Shown here piece by piece: positions 15,262 through 24,171 of a stretch of 64,000 nt of DNA. The notes under the pieces were generated by a model. The model saw nothing but the letters and a program-made list of their open reading frames with translations. It ran no database searches and was not told where the DNA came from. The stretch spans positions 1 through 64,000 of the forward strand of contig NZ_JAAZWC010000011.1 of assembly GCF_013185195.1 (NCBI RefSeq). The letters run 5' to 3'. The stretch comes from Saccharibacillus qingshengii (lineage in GTDB: Bacteria > Bacillota > Bacilli > Paenibacillales > Paenibacillaceae). The first letter of the stretch is position 1, and every line of letters starts with the position of its first letter. Made by a program: the position numbers and the translations under genes.

Positions 15262-16611
15262 TTGAAAAGAAGTCTATTGAAAAAAGCCGCGATCGGCAGT
15301 TTGAGTCTGGGTTTGATGTGGGTCTCGTCGGGGCTGCCGATGAACGGTACCGCTTTGGCGGAATCAAGCAGCCAGTCGGAAACAAGCGAAACGATCAAAG
15401 TCGTATACGGCAGTGAAGCATCTTTCCAAAAGGAGTATGGAGAAGCATTCAGCAAAAAGTTCCCCAATACCGAATTCGAAGTGATCAGTCCCGGCGCTTA
15501 CGGAGTTACGAATTACGACCAATTGATCGCGAAGAATTCGCCCGATCTGATCATGCTGACCCCGTCCGATTATCAGAAGCTGGCCAAAGCAAACAAGCTG
15601 ACCGATCTGGAACCGCTGATGGAGCAGAGCGATTACGATACGGCTTCGGTGTACCCGGGCCTGATCGACGAACTGAAGAAGCAGGGCGGCGGAGAGCTGT
15701 ACGGATTAAGCAAAAGTGTGCAGGCCAAAGCGCTGCTGTACAATGCGGATCTGTTCAAAAAGTACAACGTCGAACTGCCGAAAGACGGCATGACTTGGGA
15801 AGATATCTTGAAGCTGGCCGCCAAGTTCCCGACCCAGGGAGACAAGAACTCGCGAATCTGGGGTCTGAGCGCGTTCGGATCCAGCAATCTGGCGATGGAT
15901 ATCGCCCGCACCGAAGGATTGACTCCTGTCGATCCGGAGACTTTCAAAGTCACGGCAAATACTCCGATCTGGAAAAAGATCTATAACATGGCAGCCAATG
16001 CGACGAAATCGGGAGCCTTGGACGAGAGAATCAGCCTGTCCGCCAAAAGTTATCTGGAAAGCAGTCCTTTCGTAACGGGAAGATCCGCGATGACCGTCTC
16101 TTCCATCACCGAGTTGAAGAACCTGAAAGCCGCCCAGAGCAGCAAGAAGATCAAACCGTTTACGCTCGGGATCACGGCCGGCCCTGCGGATTCCGATGAC
16201 CGCAAATCGACAGGCGACTTCTATACAAGCGACATTCTCGCGATTCCGGCAAAAGCTTCGAACGTCGACGGAGCCTGGGACTTTATCGAGTATGTGACCG
16301 GGGATGAATATGCCAAAGCTTACTACGGCGGCAAAAGTGTAAATAATATCAGTCTGCTGTCGCGCATGGTCGACGAATACGCCGGTTATCCGGTGGACGC
16401 GTTCTATCAATTGAAACCGAACCTGGATGCACATCTCAACGCGCAGGCTCTCAGCCTCAAGTCGACAGAGATGGAGACGTATTTCCGTTCTATTCTGGGC
16501 AAGGAGATCACTCTGCTCGCAGACCAGAAGAAAACGGCGGATCAAGCCGCCCAAGCGGTCCAGAAGCAAGCTCAAGCGACTGCCGACAAACTGGCCAAGA
16601 ACGCAAAGTAA
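15262..16611 (+). CDS. Secreted family-1 solute-binding-like protein, non-lipidated (paralog 2)
   Basis: A 449-residue paralog of the preceding gene. It shares SYxxLAKA-type segments, DYDTASVYPGLIDEL, LLYNADLFKKYNVELPKDGM and the EDILKLAAKFPT block. The signal peptide ends at ALA-ES, and again there is no lipobox and no cysteine. The start is TTG 15262 after GGAGGGTTTATC. The C-terminus adds an Ala/Gln/Lys-rich helix (KKTADQAAQAVQKQAQATAD) not found in paralog 1, which could be a cell-wall or partner-binding coiled segment. It has its own terminator. It is best read as a second ligand-specific or diverged member of the same sensing circuit. Confidence 0.8.
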   Translation: MKRSLLKKAAIGSLSLGLMWVSSGLPMNGTALAESSSQSETSETIKVVYGSEASFQKEYGEAFSKKFPNTEFEVISPGAYGVTNYDQLIAKNSPDLIMLTPSDYQKLAKANKLTDLEPLMEQSDYDTASVYPGLIDELKKQGGGELYGLSKSVQAKALLYNADLFKKYNVELPKDGMTWEDILKLAAKFPTQGDKNSRIWGLSAFGSSNLAMDIARTEGLTPVDPETFKVTANTPIWKKIYNMAANATKSGALDERISLSAKSYLESSPFVTGRSAMTVSSITELKNLKAAQSSKKIKPFTLGITAGPADSDDRKSTGDFYTSDILAIPAKASNVDGAWDFIEYVTGDEYAKAYYGGKSVNNISLLSRMVDEYAGYPVDAFYQLKPNLDAHLNAQALSLKSTEMETYFRSILGKEITLLADQKKTADQAAQAVQKQAQATADKLAKNAK

Positions 16612-16664
16612 AGAAATGAAGCTTCACGTTTCCCTCAGCAGCCTACCCACCTGCACCCCGAACA

Positions 16665-16703
16665 AGCGGCCTGCCCTTTTACAAGGGACGGGCCGCTTTT
16701 TTT
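16665..16703. terminator. Bidirectional terminator between convergent genes
   Basis: AAGCGGCCTGCCCTT pairs with AAGGGACGGGCCGCTT, followed by a run of T. The stop codon of the convergent oxidoreductase gene lies inside the loop. Confidence 0.8.
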
Positions 16704-17689
16704 GTAGGAGAGCCGATCTTCGAAGCCGCAAAGTGAAGCATCACGTTTCCTTTTTTACGGCCGGTTTCCACATAGGTCTGGGCATCCGCAAGCTGCTCCA
16801 ACGGATAGCGGCGATCAATCACCGCGTTCAGGTCTCCCTCTTGCACAAGCTGCATCAGAAACTCCAAATTCGCTTTGTTTTGCATCAGGCCGGCGGTCGC
16901 GAAAATAACTTTCCTGCCGGGAAAGAGGGACGTTCGCAGCATATGCAGCAGCGTGGACGGCTTGAGTGCGGTGGTCAGATACAGGCCCCCTGTCGTCAGT
17001 ACGCGCCGGCACGCGGAGAAAGAGCTTTTGCCGACCGCATCAAAAACAACATCGTAAACGCGGTCCGTTTTCGTGAAGTCTTCCCGGTGATAATCGACCA
17101 CAAAGTCCGCTCCCGCTTGTCTGACCAGATCCCCGCTGCCGGCCGAGCAGACTGCGGTGATTTCGGCGCCGTAATATTTCGCCAGCTGCACCGCATAGAT
17201 GCCTACCGCGCCCGAAGCGCCGTTAATCAGTACGCTTTGTCCTTTTTGCAGGCGGGCCTTGTCTCTTAGAAAGATCAGGGCTGTGGCACCTCCATCGCAG
17301 ACGCCAGCCGCTTCTTCAAAAGAAACGCGGCCCGGGATAAGCGCGACGGAACTTTTTTCGGCCAAACCTTTGTATTCCGCATACGCGCCGAAATTCCGGG
17401 GACTTGTTCCGACTACGCGATCTCCGACTTTGAAGTGTTCGACTTCAGGGCCGACCGCGGCGACCACGCCGGCCAGTTCCGTTCCGCCTACGGCGAATTT
17501 GGGCCGCGACCAGCCGTACATCAGTTTGATTATCCACGGGTCGCCCTGCCGGAACGCGCAGTTCGCCGGCCCGACCGCGGCAGCCTGCACATGGATCAGA
17601 ATCTCTTGGTTTCCGGGTTCGGGAACGGCGATCTCCTCCAGAACGATCACTTCCGGCGAACCGTACGCATGTTGGACCATAGCTCTCAT
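16679..17689 (-). CDS. Medium-chain NAD(P)-dependent alcohol dehydrogenase/quinone reductase-like protein
   Basis: A 336-residue MDR-superfamily protein. The GroES-like N-terminal half contains GTELAGVVAAVGPEVEHFKVGDRVVG, and the Rossmann half contains VLINGASGAVGIYAVQLAKYYG. The structural zinc-binding cysteine cluster of classical alcohol dehydrogenases is absent, so a zinc-free NADPH-dependent enoyl/quinone reductase is likely. The C-terminus has the family's PLEQLADAQTYVETGRKKGNV helix. The gene is divergent from araBDA, and an AraR-type box lies about 140 bases upstream of its start. Any arabinose link is speculative. Confidence 0.85.
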   Translation of the reverse strand: MRAMVQHAYGSPEVIVLEEIAVPEPGNQEILIHVQAAAVGPANCAFRQGDPWIIKLMYGWSRPKFAVGGTELAGVVAAVGPEVEHFKVGDRVVGTSPRNFGAYAEYKGLAEKSSVALIPGRVSFEEAAGVCDGGATALIFLRDKARLQKGQSVLINGASGAVGIYAVQLAKYYGAEITAVCSAGSGDLVRQAGADFVVDYHREDFTKTDRVYDVVFDAVGKSSFSACRRVLTTGGLYLTTALKPSTLLHMLRTSLFPGRKVIFATAGLMQNKANLEFLMQLVQEGDLNAVIDRRYPLEQLADAQTYVETGRKKGNVMLHFAASKIGSPTKKAARPL

Positions 17690-17829
17690 CGGTGTGCCTC
17701 CTACGATTCAGTGTCTCCGCCCTCAACTTGAAGCGCTGACTGTAGGATAGCCGGAAAAGGAGGGGGCGGCATTGACTTTCATCAAGAGAGGAAAGGGAGA
17801 ATTTTCGGTTTATCTCTCTTGTTCTCGGG

Positions 17830-17845
17830 ATTTGTACGTACATAT
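17830..17845. promoter_or_regulatory. AraR-type operator 1
   Basis: ATTTGTACGTACATAT is an almost perfect match to the B. subtilis AraR box. It lies about 100 bases upstream of the second box, a distance compatible with cooperative looping. The araR gene itself is not in the window. Confidence 0.8.
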
Positions 17846-17926
17846 TCGGATGAATCCCAGAAAAACACATGAATTTGAACAAAAAGGAGGGTAAATAGCT
17901 TGGTTTTTGTCTGTTTAGCGAATGAT

Positions 17927-17956
17927 ATTGACAGATGTACGTACAAGAAAATATAC
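17927..17956 (+). promoter_or_regulatory. araBDA promoter with AraR-type operator 2
   Basis: TTGACA (17927-17932) and TATACT (17951-17956) are separated by 18 bases and form a strong sigma-A promoter. The spacer contains ATGTACGTACAAG (17934-17946), an AraR-type palindrome. Repressor binding there would exclude RNA polymerase, so the operon should be induced by arabinose. Confidence 0.85.
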
Positions 17957-18047
17957 TAGAGGTATCATTTTGAAACCGTATTCTTTTGTGGATCGGAAGA
18001 CGTGCGTACAGCAAGCAGTGCAAACAAGAGAGGGGATAGTTGTCATC

Positions 18048-19649
18048 ATGAACCAAGTGGACGTGCAAGCGGCGATCGCCGGCGGACAGACTTCGCTCGG
18101 CATCGAATTCGGATCGACCCGGATCAAGGCGGTGCTGATCGATTCGAAGTTCGAGACGATCGCTTCGGGGAGTTACGAATGGGAGAACCAGCTCAAGGAC
18201 GGGTATTGGACCTACGACCAAAGCGAGATTCTTGGAGGACTGCAGGCCGCTTACCGCGAGATGAAGCAGGATGTGCAGCAGCAGTACGGCGTGAAACTGA
18301 CTACGGCCGGCGGCATCGGATTCTCGGCCATGATGCACGGCTATATGGCGTTCGACCAGGCCGGCGAACTGTTGGTGCCGTTCCGGACGTGGCGCAATGC
18401 CACGACAGGCGCGGCGGCGCGCGAGCTGACGGAATTGTTCCAATTCAATATTCCCGAGCGCTGGAGTATTGCCCATCTGTATCAGGCGATCCTGAACGGG
18501 GAAGACCATGTGCCGAATATCGACTACGTGACGACCCTCGCCGGTTATATCCACTGGCTGCTGACGGGCGAGAAGAAGATCGGGATCGGCGACGCTTCGG
18601 GTGTCTTCCCGATCGAAGAATCGAGCCATACGTACCATCCGGCGATGGTGGGACAGTTCGACGAATCGATCGCGGGCAAAGGGTATCCGTGGACGCTCTT
18701 GCAGGTGCTTCCGCAGGTGCTGCGCTCCGGCGAACAAGCCGGCACGCTGACCGCGGAAGGCGCGAAGCTGCTTGATCCGGACGGGGATCTGCAGCCCGGC
18801 ATTGCGCTTTGTCCGCCGGAAGGCGACGCGGGCACGGGGATGGTTGCGACAAACAGCGTGAAGAAGCGGACGGGCAACGTGTCGGTCGGCACGTCGGTGT
18901 TCGCGATGATCGTGCTGGAGCGGGAATTGTCGAAGCTGTATCCCGAGATCGACATGGTGACGACGCCGGACGGCAGTCCGGTCGGCATGGTGCATGCCAA
19001 CAACTGTTCCAGCGATCTCAACGCCTGGATGGGACTGTTCCGCGAGTTTGCCGCGGCGATGGGCTACGAAGCGGATTCCGGCAAGCTGTTCGGCGTCCTG
19101 CTGAACAAAGCGCTCGAAGCCGATCCGGACGGAGGAGGCCTGCTGAGCTACGGCTATCTGTCGGGCGAGAACATTACGGGACTCGAGCAGGGCCGTCCGC
19201 TGTTCGTACGTTCGCCGGAAAGCAATTTCACCCTGGCGAACTTCATGCGGACGCATCTGTTCACGGCGTTCGGAGCGCTTAAGCTCGGGATGGACATTCT
19301 GACGGAGAACGAACAGGTCGCGATCGACAGCATTCTCGGCCACGGCGGATTGTTCAAGACGCCGGTCGTGGGGCAGCGGATGCTGGCCGCGGCGCTGAAC
19401 GTGCCGATCTCGGTCATGTCGACCGCCGGCGAAGGCGGAGCATGGGGCATGGCGCTGCTCGCTTCCTACATGACGGACCGCGAAGCGGGGGAGAGCCTGG
19501 AACATTTCCTGGGCGAAAAAGTGTTCAAAAACGTCGAAGGCGAAGAAATCTCGCCGGATGCCTCGGATGTCGAAGGATTCCGGACGTTCATCCAGCGTTA
19601 TCAGGCCGGTCTTGCCATTGAGCAGGCGGCTGTCGACCATCTTAACTAG
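18048..19649 (+). CDS. araB: L-ribulokinase (FGGY carbohydrate kinase)
   Basis: A 533-residue FGGY-family kinase that phosphorylates L-ribulose to L-ribulose 5-phosphate in arabinose catabolism. The N-terminal nucleotide-binding motif is [15 protein letters not shown], followed by [12 protein letters not shown], and the C-terminal half has [20 protein letters not shown] and [18 protein letters not shown] 18048 follows AGAGGGG; the longer frame starting in the promoter cannot be translated from the mapped transcript. It is the first gene of araB-araD-araA, with 17 bases to araD. It belongs to a shorter ribulokinase subgroup than E. coli AraB, so the substrate assignment leans on context. Confidence 0.85.
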   Translation: MNQVDVQAAIAGGQTSLGIEFGSTRIKAVLIDSKFETIASGSYEWENQLKDGYWTYDQSEILGGLQAAYREMKQDVQQQYGVKLTTAGGIGFSAMMHGYMAFDQAGELLVPFRTWRNATTGAAARELTELFQFNIPERWSIAHLYQAILNGEDHVPNIDYVTTLAGYIHWLLTGEKKIGIGDASGVFPIEESSHTYHPAMVGQFDESIAGKGYPWTLLQVLPQVLRSGEQAGTLTAEGAKLLDPDGDLQPGIALCPPEGDAGTGMVATNSVKKRTGNVSVGTSVFAMIVLERELSKLYPEIDMVTTPDGSPVGMVHANNCSSDLNAWMGLFREFAAAMGYEADSGKLFGVLLNKALEADPDGGGLLSYGYLSGENITGLEQGRPLFVRSPESNFTLANFMRTHLFTAFGALKLGMDILTENEQVAIDSILGHGGLFKTPVVGQRMLAAALNVPISVMSTAGEGGAWGMALLASYMTDREAGESLEHFLGEKVFKNVEGEEISPDASDVEGFRTFIQRYQAGLAIEQAAVDHLN

Positions 19650-19666
19650 AACGGGAGTGACTGACC

Positions 19667-20362
19667 TTGTTGGAGCAGCTTAAACAGGAAGTATACGAAG
19701 CGAATCTGGAACTGCCGAAGCACGGCCTCGTGAAATTCACGTGGGGCAACGCCAGCGCCGTCGATCGCGAGAGCAATCTGTTTGTCATCAAGCCAAGCGG
19801 CGTCAGCTACGAGACGATGAAGCCGAGCGACATGGTCGTGGTCGATTTTGACGGCAATGTAGTCGAAGGCGAGATGAGACCTTCGTCCGATACGGCGACG
19901 CACGCCGTGTTGTACAAACATTATCCGCAGATCGGCGGCATCGTGCATACGCATTCGACCTGGGCGACCATCTGGGCGCAGGCGGGTCTCGACGTGCCGG
20001 TGATGGGCACGACCCATGCGGATACGTTCTACGGAGCCGTTCCATGCGCGCGCTTCCTCACTCAAGACGAGATCGACCGCGGGTACGAAGCGGAGACGGG
20101 CCGCGTCATTATCGAGACGTTCGACAAGCTCGGCGTCGACGTGATGGCGATTCCGGCCGTTCTGCTGCAGGGACACGCGCCGTTCACTTGGGGCAAAGAC
20201 GTCAAGTCGGCGGTCGTAAACAGCGTCGTGCTGGAAGAAGTGTGCAAGATGAACCTGTACGCGCGCCAACTGAACCATTTTGCCAAAGAACTGCCGCAGG
20301 GCATTCTGGACAAGCATTATTTGCGCAAACACGGCAAAGACGCCTACTACGGACAAAAATAA
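19667..20362 (+). CDS. araD: L-ribulose-5-phosphate 4-epimerase
   Basis: The 231-residue class II aldolase-fold enzyme converts L-ribulose 5-phosphate to D-xylulose 5-phosphate, feeding the pentose phosphate pathway. Visible motifs are TWGNASAVDRE, the phosphate-binding KPSGVSYE, the zinc ligands in VHTHSTWATIW, GTTHADTFYG, and the C-terminal LLQGHAPFTWG histidine. It starts with TTG 19667 after GGGAGTGA. The gene lies between araB and araA in the arabinose operon and has the family's usual length. Confidence 0.93.
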   Translation: MLEQLKQEVYEANLELPKHGLVKFTWGNASAVDRESNLFVIKPSGVSYETMKPSDMVVVDFDGNVVEGEMRPSSDTATHAVLYKHYPQIGGIVHTHSTWATIWAQAGLDVPVMGTTHADTFYGAVPCARFLTQDEIDRGYEAETGRVIIETFDKLGVDVMAIPAVLLQGHAPFTWGKDVKSAVVNSVVLEEVCKMNLYARQLNHFAKELPQGILDKHYLRKHGKDAYYGQK

Positions 20363-20419
20363 TCGATGGACGATAAAATTTTCACCCTAAAATCCAACCC
20401 TGAAAAGAGGATGATTTCG

Positions 20420-21844
20420 ATGACGGTAACAGCGGAAAAACAATTTTGGTTTGTCGTCGGTTCGCAGCATTTGTACGGAGAAGAAGCGTTGGGCGAAGTC
20501 AAAGCGCATGCGCAGCAGATGACGGACGCGCTCAATGCGAGCGGCGTGCTGCCTTACCCGCTCGTGCTGCAGGATCTGGCCGTGACCGCGGACAAGATCA
20601 CGAACCTTATGAAAGAAGTGAATTACCGCGACGAAGTGGCCGGGGTTATCACCTGGATGCACACGTTCTCGCCTGCGAAAATGTGGATCCGCGGCACCAA
20701 GATGCTGCAAAAGCCGCTGCTCCACTTGGCGACGCAGTACAACGAGAGTATCCCGTGGGCGACGATCGACATGGACTTCATGAACCTGAACCAGGCGGCC
20801 CACGGCGACCGCGAATACGGCTTCATCAACGCCCGCCTCAACAAGCAAAATAAAGTCGTCGTCGGTTATTGGGAACGTCCGGCCGTGCAGCAGCAGATCG
20901 CGGACTGGATGGACGTCGCGGTCGCTTATAACGAAAGCTTCAATATCCGCGTAGCCCGCTTCGGCGACAATATGCGCAACGTCGGCGTGACCGAAGGCGA
21001 CAAAGTCGAAGCCCAGATTCAATTTGGCTGGACAGTGGACTACTACGGTATCGGCGACCTCGTGGAAGTCGTGAACGCCGTGACGGAGCAGGAAATCGAC
21101 AAGCTGATGGCCGAATATGCCGATCTGTACGAGTTCGAATACGGCGACAACAGCAAGGAAGCGTGGGAAGCCAGCGTACGCGTCCAAGCGGGTTACGAGA
21201 TCGCGCTCAAGCGCTTCCTGGACGAGAAAGGCTATAACGCCTTCACGTCGAACTTCGAAGACCTGCACGGCATGAAGCAGCTTCCGGGTCTGGCCGTGCA
21301 GCGGCTGATGGCGCAGGGCTACGGCTTTGCCGGCGAAGGCGACTGGAAAACGGCGGCGCTTGATCGCCTGATGAAAGTCATGAGCCATAACCAGAATACC
21401 GGCTTCATGGAAGATTACACCTACGAGATGGCGGCCGGGCAGGAAGCGATCCTGCAGTCCCACATGCTCGAAGTGGACCCTTCCCTTGCCGGCAGCAAGC
21501 CGAAAGTCGTCGTGTCCCCGCTCGGAATCGGCGGCAAAGAAGATCCGGCCCGCCTGGTCTTCGACGGCAAAGCCGGCGACGGCGTCGTCGTCTCGATGGT
21601 GGACCTGGGCACGCATTACAAGCTGCTGATCAACGAAGTGACCGCGTTCGAGCCGACGGAACCGGCACCGAACCTGCCGGTTGCCCGCGTCCTGTGGAGC
21701 GTGAAGCCGAACTTCCAGGACGGCGTCCGCGCCTGGATCGAGAACGGCGGCGGCCACCATACGGTCGTGTCGCTCAACCTGACGACCGATCAGATCGTGA
21801 CTTACGCGAAGCTGGTTAACCTGGAATACGTCGTCATCAAGTAA
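20420..21844 (+). CDS. araA: L-arabinose isomerase
   Basis: The 474-residue enzyme isomerises L-arabinose to L-ribulose. Recognisable segments are [14 protein letters not shown] at the N-terminus, [48 protein letters not shown], and the metal ligand region MEDYTYEM with GSHMLEV-like [12 protein letters not shown] 20420 is chosen because AGAGG lies 9 bases upstream; ATG 20411 would be too close. It is the last gene of the operon and is followed by a strong terminator. The length matches B. subtilis AraA. Confidence 0.95.
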   Translation: MTVTAEKQFWFVVGSQHLYGEEALGEVKAHAQQMTDALNASGVLPYPLVLQDLAVTADKITNLMKEVNYRDEVAGVITWMHTFSPAKMWIRGTKMLQKPLLHLATQYNESIPWATIDMDFMNLNQAAHGDREYGFINARLNKQNKVVVGYWERPAVQQQIADWMDVAVAYNESFNIRVARFGDNMRNVGVTEGDKVEAQIQFGWTVDYYGIGDLVEVVNAVTEQEIDKLMAEYADLYEFEYGDNSKEAWEASVRVQAGYEIALKRFLDEKGYNAFTSNFEDLHGMKQLPGLAVQRLMAQGYGFAGEGDWKTAALDRLMKVMSHNQNTGFMEDYTYEMAAGQEAILQSHMLEVDPSLAGSKPKVVVSPLGIGGKEDPARLVFDGKAGDGVVVSMVDLGTHYKLLINEVTAFEPTEPAPNLPVARVLWSVKPNFQDGVRAWIENGGGHHTVVSLNLTTDQIVTYAKLVNLEYVVIK

Positions 21845-21871
21845 TCGCCGGGCTTTATAAGAAACAGCCGC

Positions 21872-21924
21872 AGGAACCGCCTTCGATCCCTGACTCGTTC
21901 ATGGATCGAAGGCGGTTCTTTTTT
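21872..21924 (+). terminator. araBDA terminator (shares its sequence with another at 23.97 kb)
   Basis: A perfect 16-bp stem GAACCGCCTTCGATCC/GGATCGAAGGCGGTTC, loop CTGACTCGTTCAT, is followed by six T. The loop and flank reappear nearly unchanged in the terminator at 23966-24020. Confidence 0.93.
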
Positions 21925-21971
21925 GTTGGACAAGAAGCCTCAAAGGAGAGAGGGAATTTGTCCGGATTGGA

Positions 21972-22023
21972 TTGACCACGTTCGACAGCCTGTGATACAT
22001 TGTGAATGAACAACATACACAAT
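21972..22023 (+). promoter_or_regulatory. Promoter and YtrA-type operator of the ABC-2 exporter operon
   Basis: TTGACC (21972-21977) and TACATT (21996-22001) are 18 bases apart. Overlapping the -10 and start region is an inverted repeat ATTGTG-N13-CACAAT (21999-22023). The last gene of the operon encodes a YtrA-type GntR regulator, so autorepression is the likely control. Confidence 0.65.
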
Positions 22024-22039
22024 TTTGGAGGTGGAGCGT

Positions 22040-22894
22040 GTGCTGGCTTTGGACGTTCGGAATTTACATAAAAAATACCCCGATTTTCAGCTCAAAAACG
22101 TTTCTTTTCAGCTGGAACAGGGCTATATCATGGGCTTTATTGGAGTCAATGGGGCAGGGAAAACAACGACCATCAAATCGATTCTGAACATGCTGCGTAT
22201 CGACGGGGGCGAAGTGTACGTGTTTGGCCGGAATATGGCCGAGCACGAGACGGAGCTCAAGCAGCAGATCGGCTGTGCATTCGGCGATGTCGATTTCTAT
22301 ACGCGCAGCCGCCTCAAGACGATTACCGATATCACCAAAAAGTTCTACAGGAACTGGAACGAAGACATCTATGCCAACTATCTGCGCCGATTCAAACTGG
22401 ATGAGAACAAGAAAATCGCGGAGCTGTCTAGCGGGATGAAAGTTAAATACAGCCTGGCGCTGGCTCTGTCGCACGGGGCCAAGCTGCTTATTCTGGACGA
22501 GCCGACCAGCGGACTCGATCCGGTCTCGAGAGACGATCTGCTCGATCTTTTTCAGGAACTGATTGTCGACGGGGAGATCAGCATCCTGTTCTCGACCCAT
22601 ATCACCTCGGACCTGGAGAAATGCGCCGACTTTATTACATTTATCGATGACGGGCAGATTGTCGCCAGCGCAGAGAAGAATGAATTTGTGGAAGCTTACC
22701 GTTTGGTGAGCGGCAGCGAGGCTCAATTGGGCGTCATCCGGGAAGAACTGATTGCCTATAAGGTCAACTCGTTCGGTTTCACCGGATTGATTCGCACCGA
22801 AGACTTCGATCCGTCTTCAGATCTGAGAGCGTCGATGCCAACGCTTGAAGAGATCATGATTTATTTTGCGAAAAAGGAGAGTCTCTATGTATAA
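22040..22894 (+). CDS. ABC-2 exporter ATP-binding subunit
   Basis: A 284-residue ABC ATPase: Walker A GVNGAGKTT, signature LSSGMKVK, Walker B LLILDEPTSGLD and switch His in FSTHITSD. The signature has SSGM in place of SGGQ, as is common in YtrB/BcrA-like exporters. GTG 22040 is preceded by GGAGG at 8 bases; an in-frame TTG at 22025 overlaps that site and is not used. It overlaps the permease start. With the permease and GntR regulator it matches the YtrA-controlled exporter modules that respond to cell-wall-active compounds. Confidence 0.88.
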   Translation: MLALDVRNLHKKYPDFQLKNVSFQLEQGYIMGFIGVNGAGKTTTIKSILNMLRIDGGEVYVFGRNMAEHETELKQQIGCAFGDVDFYTRSRLKTITDITKKFYRNWNEDIYANYLRRFKLDENKKIAELSSGMKVKYSLALALSHGAKLLILDEPTSGLDPVSRDDLLDLFQELIVDGEISILFSTHITSDLEKCADFITFIDDGQIVASAEKNEFVEAYRLVSGSEAQLGVIREELIAYKVNSFGFTGLIRTEDFDPSSDLRASMPTLEEIMIYFAKKESLYV

Positions 22895-23543
22895 TCTGGT
22901 CATGAAGGATCTCAAGTTGGGGATCAATCCGTGGTTCTTCATTCTTCCCCTGCTGACAGCCGCCCTGATGCTGATTCCCGCCTGGATCTACGTGATCGTT
23001 CCGCTGTACTTCTGTTTTATTACGATTCCGAACGTCTTTGGGGGCTTCAAGAGCCAGAACGATCTGATGTTCAGTACCCTGATGCCCACCACCAAGAAAG
23101 ATATGGTCAAAGCCCGGATCACCGTGATCGTCTTACTGGAACTGATGCATCTTCTGGCCGCGATGCTCGTGAGTCTGTTCACGCTTCGTCTTTATCCGAA
23201 TATCGATTATCTGTTTTTTGCGCCGCACGCCGGTTTTTGGGGATTGTGCTGGGTGATGCTTGGGATCTTTAATATCGTCCTGCTGCCTATGTATTACAAA
23301 ACGGCTTACAAATACGGCGCAGCTGCGGCGGCGTCCAACATCGCCGCTGTGCTGTTCGCCATGGTTGCCCAAGGGGCCGCAATGATGGTTCCGCAGGTGC
23401 ATGCCATTTTCTATGGAGCCGGACTGGATCGGACAGGACTGCAGCTGTCGATCCTCGCGGCGGGCATCCTGATCTTTGCCGCACTTACCCTGCTTGCTTA
23501 CCGAATTTCGGTAAGACGATTCCTTGAAGTGGAGATCCTATGA
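22887..23543 (+). CDS. ABC-2 transporter permease
   Basis: A 218-residue polytopic protein with about six hydrophobic helices. It begins MYNLVMKDLKLG and has the characteristic FNDLMFSTLMP-like segment (KSQNDLMFSTLMPTTKKDMV) of the small ABC-2 permeases paired with YtrA regulators. ATG 22887 follows AAAGGAG and overlaps the ATPase stop by 8 bases. It is the membrane half of the exporter encoded by the preceding gene. The exported molecule is unknown, though family members move peptides, lipids or antibiotics. Confidence 0.82.
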   Translation: MYNLVMKDLKLGINPWFFILPLLTAALMLIPAWIYVIVPLYFCFITIPNVFGGFKSQNDLMFSTLMPTTKKDMVKARITVIVLLELMHLLAAMLVSLFTLRLYPNIDYLFFAPHAGFWGLCWVMLGIFNIVLLPMYYKTAYKYGAAAAASNIAAVLFAMVAQGAAMMVPQVHAIFYGAGLDRTGLQLSILAAGILIFAALTLLAYRISVRRFLEVEIL

Positions 23544-23908
23544 ACGTCATTATTTCGAACAAATCCGAAAAACCCATCTACCAGCAAATTTACGAGCAGC
23601 TGAGTGCACTTATCCTAAAAGGCGAACTGGAAAGCGGCTACTGTCTGCCTCCTATTCGCCAAGCCGCCCTGGAACTTCGCGTCAGCGTGATCACCGTAAA
23701 GAAAGCCTGGGAAGAGCTCGAACGAAGCGGCTTGATTCACACTGTCACGGGCAAAGGATGCTTTGTTGCCGATTTTGCACCGGGCGAGATTCTGGAGACG
23801 CGAAACCGACTGATTCTGGAGCAGCTGACCCTCGACGCCGCCTATTACAAATCGTTTGGTCTCACGCTGGACGAAGTGATCGGACTGTTGAAAAAGGTAT
23901 ACGATTAA
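23540..23908 (+). CDS. GntR-family regulator, YtrA subfamily
   Basis: The 122-residue regulator has an N-terminal winged helix (KPIYQQIYEQLSALILKG, LPPIRQAALELRVSVITVKKAWEELE, TVTGKGCFV) and a short helical tail instead of a ligand-binding domain, which defines the YtrA subfamily. Its ATG overlaps the permease stop as ATGA. It most likely binds the ATTGTG/CACAAT inverted repeat at the operon promoter and represses its own exporter until a membrane or cell-wall stress releases it; the signal is not visible. Confidence 0.88.
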   Translation: MNVIISNKSEKPIYQQIYEQLSALILKGELESGYCLPPIRQAALELRVSVITVKKAWEELERSGLIHTVTGKGCFVADFAPGEILETRNRLILEQLTLDAAYYKSFGLTLDEVIGLLKKVYD

Positions 23909-23965
23909 ACCGAAGAAGGCCTTCGGAAAAAACGCTCCTTCGTAAATATTCCAGCCCAAGCCGCA

Positions 23966-24020
23966 GGAACCGCTTTCGATCCCTGACTCGTTCATCGATC
24001 GAAAACGGTTCTTTTATTTT
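23966..24020 (+). terminator. Terminator of the exporter operon (copy of the araBDA terminator)
   Basis: Arms GAACCGCTTTCGATC and GATCGAAAACGGTTC enclose a CCTGACTCGTTCATC loop region, followed by TTTTATTTT. Apart from a few compensating changes it equals the terminator at 21872-21924. Confidence 0.88.
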
Positions 24021-24100
24021 CCAAAAAAAGGACTTGTAAGCACCTGAATCGACGCTGCCGACAATGGTAACGCTACCAAAACACCGGGAAAATAAATGCG

Positions 24101-24152
24101 TTGACAGAGGCTCTCCAATACGGATAATGTATGTAGACCGATTGGTATAATT
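24101..24152 (+). promoter_or_regulatory. Promoter and LmrA/YxaF-type operator
   Basis: TTGACA (24101-24106) and GATAAT (24123-24128) make a sigma-A promoter. Just downstream, ATGTAGACCGATTGGTATAA (24131-24150) resembles the TAGACC-centred box of B. subtilis LmrA/YxaF. The next gene is an LmrA-type repressor, so autoregulation with drug-induced release is expected. Confidence 0.65.
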
Positions 24153-24171
24153 TCTTTGAAGGAAGTGGCTT

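Noticed and set aside
13821-16611. ABC sugar transporter operon
   Set aside because: No permease, no ATPase and no lipobox; only the binding-protein fold is present.
17445-19640. 731-codon minus-strand ORF across araB and the oxidoreductase end
   Set aside because: It crosses the araBDA promoter and two real genes on different strands; no motifs or ribosome binding site.
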